A stretch of 8,903 nucleotides of DNA from an uncultured Mycolicibacterium sp. GTDB lineage: Bacteria; Actinomycetota; Actinomycetes; Mycobacteriales; Mycobacteriaceae. The DNA lies in contig NZ_CALDGS010000106.1 in NCBI RefSeq assembly GCF_937941905.1, positions 1 to 8,903 on the forward strand, given 5' to 3'. Shown here one piece after another: positions 1-6,786 of this stretch (its first letter is position 1; each line of letters starts with the position of its first letter). The notes beneath the pieces were generated by a model. It did not search any database and was not told where the DNA came from. It saw nothing but the letters and a program-made list of their open reading frames with translations. Both the position numbers and the translations under genes were made by a program.

Positions 1-965
1 TCGAAGTACTCCTCGGCCATCAGCAGGATGCCCTCGGCGTACGCACGGGTGAACGTGATGCTGCCGTAGTCGTCCATCAGCGCCCGGATCCGGCGCACCT
101 GCGCGGCGGTGCGCTCGGCGCGGGCGCGGCGCAGCACGTCGCGCACGAACGTGCGGTCGGCACCCCGCGCCACCGACATCAGGTGCACCAGCGGCAGCGT
201 GCGTTTGCCCTCGTAGAGGTCGCCCAGGATCTCCTTGCCGTAGGTGTGCTCGTCGCCGACGAGGTTGAGCAGGTCGTCGCGGATCTGGAAGGCCGCGCCG
301 AAGTGGAAGCCGAACCGCACCAGCGGGGCGAGATCGGCGGTGCCGCGCGACCCCACCAGCGCCCCCACCCGCAGCGGGTGGATGGTGGTGTACCAGCAGG
401 TCTTGTGCATGATCAGGTCGAGGTAGTCGGCCGGGCCGAGGTCGACGACCTCGTCGTGCAGCCAGCCCAGCTCGATGGCCTGCCCCTCCAGGGTGCGCAG
501 TGCCATGGTGTCGAACTCGGCCCACACCGCCTCGGCCAGTTCGTGATCCAGCCGGGCGGTGGCCCGGCGCAGCACCTGGCCGGCCACCACCGCGAGGCCG
601 TCACCGACGTTGATGGCCGCGGCAGTACCGTGGGCGGCGGCCAGGGTGGGCCGGCCGCGGCGCATCAGGCTGCCGTCGGCGACGTCGTCGTGCACCAGAA
701 ACGCGTTGTGCAGCAACTCGATCGCCACGGCGATGCCGACCAGGTCGGCGGTGTCGGCGCCGAACACCCGCCCGGTGGCCTGGCACAGCGCCGGGCGCAG
801 CCCCTTGCCCGGCCGCGACGGGTACTCCCGCATCGGCGCGTACAGCCACCGCGCCGGTTCGCCGTCGGGCAGCGCGTCGAGCATGGCGCGCCGGATGTCG
901 CGGGCCACCTCGCGCAGCCGGTCCTCGACACGCGCGACGAGTTCGGCGTCGGCGAGACCGGTCAT
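1..965 (-). CDS. Trans-polyprenyl diphosphate synthase (FPP/GGPP synthase type), C-terminus cut by window edge
   Basis: The enzyme condenses isopentenyl diphosphate with an allylic diphosphate to make a linear prenyl diphosphate in the cytosol. About 321 residues are visible, and by family length only some 20-30 C-terminal residues should be missing. The family motifs appear in order: RPGKGLRP at 51-58 (IPP binding), the first aspartate-rich motif DDVAD at 93-97 followed by MRRGRPT, GQ at 161-162, K188-T189, the second aspartate-rich region FQIRDDLLN at 226-234, and a GK-x4-DL-x2-GKRTLP stretch at about 243-258. The second motif is DDxxN rather than DDxxD. The residues five and four before the first motif are Ala88 and Phe89, so chain length is uncertain, with C15-C20 a reasonable guess. 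The ATG overlaps the TGA of the upstream leftward gene (ATGA) and has no clear Shine-Dalgarno, which points to translational coupling. The enzyme class is secure; the product is not. Confidence 0.95.
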   Translation of the reverse strand, partial: MTGLADAELVARVEDRLREVARDIRRAMLDALPDGEPARWLYAPMREYPSRPGKGLRPALCQATGRVFGADTADLVGIAVAIELLHNAFLVHDDVADGSLMRRGRPTLAAAHGTAAAINVGDGLAVVAGQVLRRATARLDHELAEAVWAEFDTMALRTLEGQAIELGWLHDEVVDLGPADYLDLIMHKTCWYTTIHPLRVGALVGSRGTADLAPLVRFGFHFGAAFQIRDDLLNLVGDEHTYGKEILGDLYEGKRTLPLVHLMSVARGADRTFVRDVLRRARAERTAAQVRRIRALMDDYGSITFTRAYAEGILLMAEEYF

Positions 966-1624
966 GACGCCGCGACGGTGCGGGCGACCGGCAGCCACAC
1001 CTCGGGGTGGCCCTCGATCTGCAGGACGCCGCGGTAGACCCCGGGCGGCGCGGTCACGGCGGCCGCGTCGAGCTCGACCTCGACGAGCCGGCGTGCCCCG
1101 GCCGGCACCACCGGCCGGCCCGGAACGGCCACCGGCGCGGGCAGCACCGATCCGTCGGCGGCCTGCAGCGGGCTGCAGTGCAGGGCCACCGGCCCGATGT
1201 CGGTGCCGCCGCTGTTGTGCAGCCACAGCTGCGCCGGGGCCGATCCGTCGATCGTCACCGTCCCGGCGCAGTGCGCGGTGGCCAGGTCGATGCGCGGGCC
1301 GCCGCCGGGCGCCCCGCGCGGCTCGCCGCCCAGCAGGAACTGGCCCAGCAGGGTCCACCAGGACCGGATCAGCGGTTCCAGGTCGGTGGCGCCGAACAGG
1401 TCGGCGCGCCGGCCGGCCGACAGCGGTGGGGCGGGTTGCGGCCCGGCGCCGAAACCGGCGCCGGCCGCGGTGAGAAACCGGTCCACCAGGGCGCCGGCGG
1501 CGCGGACGCCCTCGGCCTGGACGGCGCTGAGCGCGCGAATATTGGCCCGCGCGTCGAACACCGACGCCCAGGGTAGCTCGGCGCCCGCGCCGTGGTGGTT
1601 TCCGCCGGTCCCGGTGTCGACCAT
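962..1624 (-). CDS. Unknown protein, helical N-terminus plus C-terminal beta-sandwich (Ig-like) domain
   Basis: I do not recognise this 220-aa protein. Residues 1-20 are Gly/His-rich and probably disordered, and about 20-55 look like an Ala-rich amphipathic helix. A Pro/Gly linker (55-72) leads to a short aromatic helix ending in WWTLLGQFLLGG (89-100). Residues 110-220 alternate like beta strands: WLHNSG at 134-139, PAGARR at 174-179, and PPGVYRG at 193-199, which suggests an Ig-like beta-sandwich. There is no signal peptide, transmembrane segment or catalytic motif. I chose the ATG at 1624 because GGAGGGG lies 8 nt upstream on the minus strand; a TTG at 1648 would place that SD inside the gene. 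The stop overlaps the start of the prenyl synthase, so the two are co-translated. The PAGA and YxG elements recur in the 165-aa protein of the divergent operon. A scaffold or binding role is only a guess. Confidence 0.8.
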   Translation of the reverse strand: MVDTGTGGNHHGAGAELPWASVFDARANIRALSAVQAEGVRAAGALVDRFLTAAGAGFGAGPQPAPPLSAGRRADLFGATDLEPLIRSWWTLLGQFLLGGEPRGAPGGGPRIDLATAHCAGTVTIDGSAPAQLWLHNSGGTDIGPVALHCSPLQAADGSVLPAPVAVPGRPVVPAGARRLVEVELDAAAVTAPPGVYRGVLQIEGHPEVWLPVARTVAAS

Positions 1625-1632
1625 CGCGTCCG

Positions 1633-1639
1633 CCCCTCC
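1633..1639 (-). promoter_or_regulatory. Shine-Dalgarno GGAGGGG for the leftward operon
   Basis: On the minus strand GGAGGGG lies 8 nt before the ATG at 1624. This is the best ribosome-binding site on the minus strand here. It decides the start of the 220-aa gene against the in-frame TTG at 1648. Confidence 0.7.
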
Positions 1640-1654
1640 GCCGGTCAAACCGGC
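1640..1654. repeat. Perfect inverted repeat, 6-bp arms with 3-nt spacer, in the divergent intergenic region
   Basis: GCCGGT-CAA-ACCGGC directly abuts the Shine-Dalgarno of the leftward operon. It is centred about 40 nt upstream of the transcription start expected for the rightward operon. It could be an operator for a dimeric regulator, or a small hairpin in the leftward 5' UTR that affects ribosome access. In DNA this GC-rich, such short repeats also arise by chance, so the role is unproven. Confidence 0.35.
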
Positions 1655-1700
1655 CCGAATCCGTCCCCGTGCGGTTATGCTAGCTGCGCAAACGGGGGTT

Positions 1701-1706
1701 GGAGGG
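1701..1706 (+). promoter_or_regulatory. Shine-Dalgarno GGAGGG for the rightward operon
   Basis: GGAGGG lies just upstream of the ATG at 1710, with a slightly short spacing of 3-4 nt. It supports starting the 464-aa gene here rather than at an upstream in-frame codon that would overlap the leftward operon. Confidence 0.65.
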
Positions 1707-1709
1707 CCG

Positions 1710-3104
1710 ATGGCCGACCTGCGCGATCTGCTCGAGCTCTACGGCGCGCTCGACGCGGCGGCGGCCGCGGATCCGGCAGCAGCCGAGACGTTGAACACCT
1801 TCCTGCCCGGCGCCGCAGCGAACACCGGTTGGTATGCCGAGCTGGAACGCTTCTTCTTCGGCGACCAGGCCCGCAGCACACCGGATTTCGCCGCCGCGTG
1901 CCGGCGCATCGCGACCGGCGCGGAGCTCACCCCACCGCAGAAATCCCGGCTGCTCTACGGCATCTCGGTCGCCGCGCGGATCGCGCAGACCAGCCCGGAC
2001 GCCCCGCTCGGTGACCGGACCGAGCTGGTCGAGGGGCTCACCGCGGCGCTCGCGGCGGTGGGGCCCGCGACGGTGCCGCCGACCGAGCGGCGGCGGACCG
2101 CGGCGGCCGATCTCGACGAGTACCTCGAGGCGGTGGCCACCGGGCTGCACGGCCGCAACGACTTCTACGAGCTGCGGCGCGCGCTGGCCACCCCGGACGC
2201 CACCCGGAAGGCGTCGCTGCTGCAGCACAAGGTGCTCGTCGATCCCGCCACCCTGGCGGTGCCGTTGTGCCGGGCCGCGGTCCGCGTCGTGGACGGGACA
2301 CGGGCGGTGGTGGTGGACACCGACATGCGGTCGGCCACGGTGCGGCTCGTCAACCTCAAACAGGTGGTGAACCCGTTCAACTGGGCCGACAACTACCCCG
2401 ACTTCTTCATCGCGATGGAACACCTCGCCGAGCCGCCGTACCGGCCCGACCGGTGGCGGCGGGTGCGGGAGACGGTGGGGTTCAAGCAGGTTCCGGCCAC
2501 CTGGCTGCGCACCGGGCTGAAGTACTTCGCCACCGAGAGTGCCGGCGAGGCGCGCATCGACTACGACCTCGACGAGCCGGTCCCCGCGCCCGGCTGCGAC
2601 GGGCGGGTCACCGTCGACCACGGCTACGTCAACCTGCGGGCCGACAATCCCGACCGCGACGAACAGCGGCCCGGTGTGCGGGTGCGCACCCGCAAGGTGG
2701 TGCGCATCAGCGGCCTGTCCCCGTTCGCCCAGCAGCGGCTGGTCTGCCTGACCGGCTACGGCACCGCTTCCCAGGAGTTCCTCTTCGGCCCGGCCACCGA
2801 GCCCGTCCCACCGGACCGAAAACCGTTCACCTACTACGACATCGGTGATCCCGGCGCATCCGCCCCGGCCGGGGCGCAGGAGCCGGACACCCATGCGGTG
2901 GTCACCGCGGTCGGCATGTGGGCCGAGACCGTCGGGGCGATCGGCGACGCCTCCTTCGCGCTGGCCGGCAAATGGCTCGACGGGCAGCTCACCACCGAGG
3001 ACGTCACCGCCTACGGCGGCCTCGTCGGCGCCCGGCTGGCCGCCGCGCCGCTGGAGTACCTGAGCCGGGTCAACCGGCCGCGCTACCCCGGGGGTGCGCC
3101 GTGA
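1710..3104 (+). CDS. Unknown protein with SRPBCC/START-like core flanked by helical segments
   Basis: This first gene of the rightward operon encodes 464 residues that I cannot assign to a named family. Residues 1-175 look helical and contain WYAELERFFFGDQARSTP at 41-58. Residues 190-360 alternate like a helix-grip fold: a strand ending in VVDTDMRSATVRLV (200-213), then W225 and YPDFF (229-233), DYDLDEP (284-290), VDHGYVNL (302-309) and VRVRTRKVVRISG (323-335). The W/YP-FF pattern followed by long strands resembles SRPBCC (START/polyketide-cyclase) proteins, which bind hydrophobic ligands in a cavity; this is an inference from pattern only. A Pro/Ala linker (377-392) leads to a C-terminal helical piece (398-452, MWAETVGAIGDAS onward) that is amphipathic and phasin-like in composition. 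There is no signal peptide or transmembrane helix. The start is set by GGAGGG and by the divergent gene. The stop overlaps the next GTG. Confidence 0.85.
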   Translation: MADLRDLLELYGALDAAAAADPAAAETLNTFLPGAAANTGWYAELERFFFGDQARSTPDFAAACRRIATGAELTPPQKSRLLYGISVAARIAQTSPDAPLGDRTELVEGLTAALAAVGPATVPPTERRRTAAADLDEYLEAVATGLHGRNDFYELRRALATPDATRKASLLQHKVLVDPATLAVPLCRAAVRVVDGTRAVVVDTDMRSATVRLVNLKQVVNPFNWADNYPDFFIAMEHLAEPPYRPDRWRRVRETVGFKQVPATWLRTGLKYFATESAGEARIDYDLDEPVPAPGCDGRVTVDHGYVNLRADNPDRDEQRPGVRVRTRKVVRISGLSPFAQQRLVCLTGYGTASQEFLFGPATEPVPPDRKPFTYYDIGDPGASAPAGAQEPDTHAVVTAVGMWAETVGAIGDASFALAGKWLDGQLTTEDVTAYGGLVGARLAAAPLEYLSRVNRPRYPGGAP

Positions 3105-3598
3105 CCACCCCGGGTCTCCGCCCGGCCGCCGAGTTCGTGCGCGGCTATCTCGGACAGATCGTGGCGGTTGCCGAGCGGGCGTCGCAGACCGACAAGGCCG
3201 GCCAGTGGGGGGTGGACGGCTGGGTGCGGGTGATCCACGACCTGATCGATGTCCAGGTCCGCGCCTACGCCGGACTGGTGCACCTGGGCATGGGCGGTCC
3301 GCCGCCGGTCGGCGCACCCGGCCCCGAGCTGCCGCCGGAACCGGTGCCGGTGCCCGGGTCCAAGCCCTACCCGCGGCGGCTGGACGTCTCCGCGCTGACC
3401 CGGGTGGGCCGCCCCGACGTGACCCTGCCGCGCTCGGCGGTGCAGGTCGACCCGGAGCTGCCGGCCGGCGCCGCGCGGTTCCACATCCGGCTGCTCGACG
3501 GGCACTACCTCGGCCACAACTACACCGGCTCGGCGACGCTGACCGTGCCGGACACCAACGCCGTGGACGCGGTGTTCGACTTCACCGTGGGGCTGTGA
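3101..3598 (+). CDS. Unknown small protein, N-terminal helices plus C-terminal beta-sandwich
   Basis: This encodes 165 residues with no recognised family. Residues 8-62 form two predicted amphipathic helices, the second running from DGWVRVIHDLIDVQ at 39-52. A Pro-rich linker of low complexity (67-88) follows. Residues 95-165 form a strand-rich domain with VTLPRSAVQV (107-116), PAGAAR (121-126), LLDG (131-134) and YTGSATLTV (141-149). The order PAGA-x-R, LD, YxG with similar spacing is also seen in the 220-aa protein of the divergent operon, so the two probably share a fold. The start is a GTG whose last two bases belong to the preceding TGA (GTGA), with only a G-run at 3090-3094 as a weak SD, so translation is likely coupled. 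No secretion signal or catalytic motif is seen. A structural or partner-binding role is likely but unproven. Confidence 0.8.
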   Translation: MTTPGLRPAAEFVRGYLGQIVAVAERASQTDKAGQWGVDGWVRVIHDLIDVQVRAYAGLVHLGMGGPPPVGAPGPELPPEPVPVPGSKPYPRRLDVSALTRVGRPDVTLPRSAVQVDPELPAGAARFHIRLLDGHYLGHNYTGSATLTVPDTNAVDAVFDFTVGL

Positions 3599-6500
3599 CC
3601 GGTACCGGGGCCCGGCCGAACGTCGACGAGCTGATCGACGGCGCCGTAGCGGCCCTCAACCGCGGCGACCGCGCCACCGCCGACGCGCTGGCCGGGCAGG
3701 TGCTCGCCGTCGACCACGCCAACCCCGATGCCGAGGAGCTGCTGGCCGCCCCGGCCGACAGCGGTGAGCTGCGCCGGTTGACCATGCTGTTCGCCGATCT
3801 GGTGGATTCCACCGCGCTGTCGACCCGGGTGGACCCGGAGGTGTACCGCACCGTGGTGGGCGGTTACCGCGCCGAGGTGATCCGGCTGGTCGAGCACTAC
3901 GAGGGGCATCTGTGCTCCACCAAGGGCGACGGACTGCTCGCCGTGTTCGGCCACCCGCGGCCGCACGAGGACGACGCCCGCCGCGCGGTGCAGGCCGGGT
4001 TGGAGATCACCCGCACGGTGGCCGCGCTCAGCGCGCGGGTGCGGCACCGGTTCGGGTTCGACATCGCGGTGCGGGTCGGCGTCCACCGCGGCCTGGTCTA
4101 TCTCGACATCACCCAGGACGACGTGTACGGACTGGGGGTGAACCTGGCCGCCCGGGTGTGCAGCATCGCCGATCCCGGCACCGTCGCGGTGTCGGCCGCG
4201 ATCGCACGGGTGGTCGGCGGCACGTTCGAACTGGCCGAGCGGCCGGCGCAGCAGGTCAAGGGGGTCGACGAGCCGGTGACGTCCTACCGGGTGGTCGGCG
4301 AACGGGACGCCACCCGCTCCCCGCGCGGGCCGCTGGTGGGCCGGGAGCGCGAGCTGGCGGTGCTGCGCAAGGCCTGGGCGCGGGCCGCCGCCGGCGGGCT
4401 CACCACCCCGGGGGTGGTGCTGTCCGGCGAGGGCGGCATCGGCAAGAGCCGGCTGGCCCGCGCGGTCGCCGATCAGGCCGCCCGCGACGGCGCGGTGGTG
4501 CTGGAGCTCTACGGGTCGCCGTTCCACACCGACGTCGGCCTGCGTCCGGTGCGCCGGCTGCTCGAGCGGCGCTGCGGCATCGGCCGCGACTCCGACCCGG
4601 CCGGGACACTGGCCCGACTGACCGCCGAACTGCGTTGCCGCGGGCTGGATCCCGACAGCCTGGTGCCGTTGCTGGCACCCGTGCTGGGCATCGGGCCGGA
4701 GAGCGGCTACCAACCGGTGACCGCCAACGCCGGCCGGCTCTACGACCGGATCGCCGCCGCGGTGCGCGACTACCTGCGGGCCTGCGTCGGCGCCGGCCCG
4801 GGCCTGCTGCTGGCCGAGGACGTCCACTGGTACGACGAGGACACCGTCGAGGTGCTGCAGAACCTGCTGCGGGAGCGGCCCGAGCGCCTGCTGGTCGTCG
4901 TCACCGGCCGCCGGGTACCCGAGCTCGAGGGCACGGTGCGCCTGGCGCTGCCGCCGTTGACCGCCGACGAGTCCGACGTGCTGATCCGCACCCTGCACCC
5001 GCAGATGGCCGCCGACGACCGCGAGGCGGTGCGCCGGCGCTGCGACGGCATCCCCCTCTACATCGAGGAGGTGGTGACGAAGGTCAAGGAGCTGCGGGCG
5101 GATCCGCGTCAGCCCGGGGAGGTCCCGGACACCCTCTACGAGACGCTGATGGCCCGGCTGGGCTCCGACCGTGCCGCGCTGCCGGTGGTGGAGGCCGCGG
5201 CACTGATCGGCAGCCTCGTCGACCGCCGGCTGCTGGCCGAGGTGGTCGACCTCCCGCCGGAGCGGCTCGACCCGGTGCTCGAGCTGCTCACCCGGTCGGG
5301 GGTGCTGCGGCCGTTCGGCGCCGGGAACTGGCGGTTCCGCCACGAGTTGCTGCGCGAGGTCGCCGCCGAGCTGTCCCCGCCGTCGCAGCGGCGCCGGCTG
5401 CACAGCCGCATCGCCGACGCGCTGGTCCACACCGCCGCCGACGGCACCCCGGAGTGGAAGCTGGTGGCGCTGCACTGCCAGGCCGCCGAACGGTTCGCCG
5501 ACGCCGCGGCGGCCTACCAGAAGGCCGCCGGCGACGCCCGACACCGCGGGGCGCTCGGCGAGGCGCGCACCCACCTCACCCGCGCGCTGGAGAACGTGCA
5601 GCGGATGCCGGCGGGCCCGGACCGCGACCGGCGCGAGGTGGCGGTGCGCCTGGAGCGGGGGTTCCTCACCTACGCCGCCGCGGGGCACGCCAGCACCGAC
5701 GCGGCCGCGGAGTTCGAGCGCTGCCTGCACCTCATCCGGCCCGAGCCGAGCCGCGAGCTGCTGGCCACCTTCAGCGCGCTGTGGGGCTACTTCGCCACCC
5801 GCGGGGATCTGCGCCGCTGCGAGCGGATGATCGACGCGCTGACCGACCGGCTGGGCAGCATGCCGGAGTGGTATCTGGCGGCCAACGACGTCTGCCGCGG
5901 TGCCCTGCACCTGCTGCGCGGTGACTTCCGTTCGGCGCGAACGACATTGGAGCACGCCACCGCCGCGCTGGAACGGTCCGGGGCGCCGGATGTCGACACC
6001 GCCTGGTTCGCGCCCAACGAGCCGCTTGCCGGCGGGCTGGCGTTCCTGGGCCTGGCCCGCTTCGTGCAGGGCGACCTGGCCGCGGCCGAGGCGGCGTTCA
6101 CCGCGGTGGAGAACCGGTGCGAGCGACTGGCGTTCCCGCACGGACCGTTCACGCTGTGCTACGCACGCGGGGTGGAGACCCTGACCCGCATCGAGTCCGG
6201 GGATCTGCGCCGGGCGGCCGCCCTGGCCGAGGAGATCGCCCAACGGGGCCGCCGGCACGGCTTCGACGAGTGGGTGATGATCGCCGAGTGCAACCGGCAC
6301 TCGGTGGCGGCACGCACCCTGCTGGCCGCCGGTGAGCGCGATCCCGCGGTGCTGCAGCCGCACATCGACGCCAACGCCGCGATCGTCTCGGCCTGGCGCG
6401 CGGCGGCGATGATGACGTTCCTGTCCTGCTACGACAGCGTGCTGGCCCGGTTGCTGCTGGCCGCCGGCCGGTCCGAGGCCGCCCGGGCCCACCTCGATCT

Positions 6501-6786
6501 GGCGCTGCGCACCGGCGCCGAGACCGGAATCCGGTTCTACGACGCGGAGTTGCTGCGGGTGCGGGCGCACACCCATCCCGACCCGCGGCAGCGGCACGCC
6601 GGGTTGTGCGAGGCGATCGAGCTGGCCCGCGCGCAGGGCGGGGCCACCTTCGAAGTCCACGCCGCCGCAGATGATTTCGAGCTTGTCGGGGAACCGGCCC
6701 GGCCGGCGCTGACCGAGGCGCTGAACCGCTTCCCGGCCGCGGCGACCTGGCCGGCCCTGGCCCGGGCACGGGCGCTGCTGCGGTGA
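3595..6786 (+). CDS. Class III adenylate cyclase fused to STAND-type ATPase and TPR-like region
   Basis: This cytosolic multidomain signalling protein has 1063 residues. Residues 10-52 are a short helical TPR-like lead. The class III cyclase homology domain spans about 60-235. All six catalytic positions are readable: metal ligands D68 (FADLVDST) and D112, adenine-selecting K110 (STKGDG) and D176, and transition-state N183 and R187 (DVYGLGVNLAAR, with D seven before N and R four after). It should therefore make cAMP from ATP. An ATPase module begins at about 247, with Walker A GEGGIGKS at 278-285 and Walker B LLLAED at 404-409 followed by VHWYD. From about 600 to the end the protein is Ala/Leu-rich and helical, like TPR repeats. 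There is no C-terminal LuxR helix-turn-helix, unlike several mycobacterial relatives. The GTG start overlaps the previous stop (GTGA); the first ATG, at residue 64, would cut into the cyclase domain. The signal sensed is unknown. Confidence 0.93.
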   Translation: MTGTGARPNVDELIDGAVAALNRGDRATADALAGQVLAVDHANPDAEELLAAPADSGELRRLTMLFADLVDSTALSTRVDPEVYRTVVGGYRAEVIRLVEHYEGHLCSTKGDGLLAVFGHPRPHEDDARRAVQAGLEITRTVAALSARVRHRFGFDIAVRVGVHRGLVYLDITQDDVYGLGVNLAARVCSIADPGTVAVSAAIARVVGGTFELAERPAQQVKGVDEPVTSYRVVGERDATRSPRGPLVGRERELAVLRKAWARAAAGGLTTPGVVLSGEGGIGKSRLARAVADQAARDGAVVLELYGSPFHTDVGLRPVRRLLERRCGIGRDSDPAGTLARLTAELRCRGLDPDSLVPLLAPVLGIGPESGYQPVTANAGRLYDRIAAAVRDYLRACVGAGPGLLLAEDVHWYDEDTVEVLQNLLRERPERLLVVVTGRRVPELEGTVRLALPPLTADESDVLIRTLHPQMAADDREAVRRRCDGIPLYIEEVVTKVKELRADPRQPGEVPDTLYETLMARLGSDRAALPVVEAAALIGSLVDRRLLAEVVDLPPERLDPVLELLTRSGVLRPFGAGNWRFRHELLREVAAELSPPSQRRRLHSRIADALVHTAADGTPEWKLVALHCQAAERFADAAAAYQKAAGDARHRGALGEARTHLTRALENVQRMPAGPDRDRREVAVRLERGFLTYAAAGHASTDAAAEFERCLHLIRPEPSRELLATFSALWGYFATRGDLRRCERMIDALTDRLGSMPEWYLAANDVCRGALHLLRGDFRSARTTLEHATAALERSGAPDVDTAWFAPNEPLAGGLAFLGLARFVQGDLAAAEAAFTAVENRCERLAFPHGPFTLCYARGVETLTRIESGDLRRAAALAEEIAQRGRRHGFDEWVMIAECNRHSVAARTLLAAGERDPAVLQPHIDANAAIVSAWRAAAMMTFLSCYDSVLARLLLAAGRSEAARAHLDLALRTGAETGIRFYDAELLRVRAHTHPDPRQRHAGLCEAIELARAQGGATFEVHAAADDFELVGEPARPALTEALNRFPAAATWPALARARALLR

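Larger units (their letters stand above)
1625..1709. promoter_or_regulatory. Divergent promoter region with overlapping -10-like hexamers
   Basis: These 85 bp separate the two operons and are the only place where both can start. The stretch 1674-1683 is AT-richer than its surroundings. It holds TATGCT at 1676-1681 on the plus strand and TAGCAT (1682-1677) on the minus strand, both matching the actinobacterial TANNNT -10 pattern and overlapping each other. No convincing -35 hexamer sits 16-18 nt upstream of either, which is common in mycobacteria. The plus-strand start would fall near 1687, giving a leader of about 20 nt; the minus leader would be about 45 nt. Overlapping -10 elements would let the polymerases compete or be co-controlled. 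No CRP-like TGTGA-N6-TCACA site was seen. Confidence 0.45.

Noticed and set aside
183..1037. Plus-strand frame opposite the prenyl synthase
   Set aside because: The minus strand carries every prenyl synthase motif; the plus frame has none and spans the junction of two leftward genes.
1625..1648. TTG at 1648 as start of the leftward 220-aa gene
   Set aside because: The GGAGGGG at 1639-1633 would then lie inside the coding region, and the eight added residues are Gly-rich with no support.
1197..1709. Upstream in-frame extension of the 464-aa gene
   Set aside because: It would overlap most of the leftward 220-aa gene and reads as low-complexity sequence. GGAGGG followed by ATG at 1710 gives the natural start.
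1625..1709. CRP/cAMP-receptor site in the intergenic region
   Set aside because: It was looked for because of the cyclase, but no TGTGA-N6-TCACA-like sequence is present.
1680..3317. 545-codon minus-strand frame opposite the 464-aa gene
   Set aside because: The composition is Arg/Gly/Pro-rich without domain pattern, there is no SD, and it overlaps the divergent promoter.
3912..5924. 670-codon plus-strand frame within the cyclase gene
   Set aside because: It is an Arg/Gly/Ala-rich frame-shifted shadow; all recognisable motifs lie in the frame of the 1063-aa protein.
3520..6660. Very long open frame (1046 codons) on the minus strand opposite the cyclase gene
   Set aside because: The plus strand encodes clear cyclase and ATPase motifs. 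The antisense frame is Gly/His/Pro/Gln-rich with no family motif, an artefact of few stop codons in GC-rich DNA.
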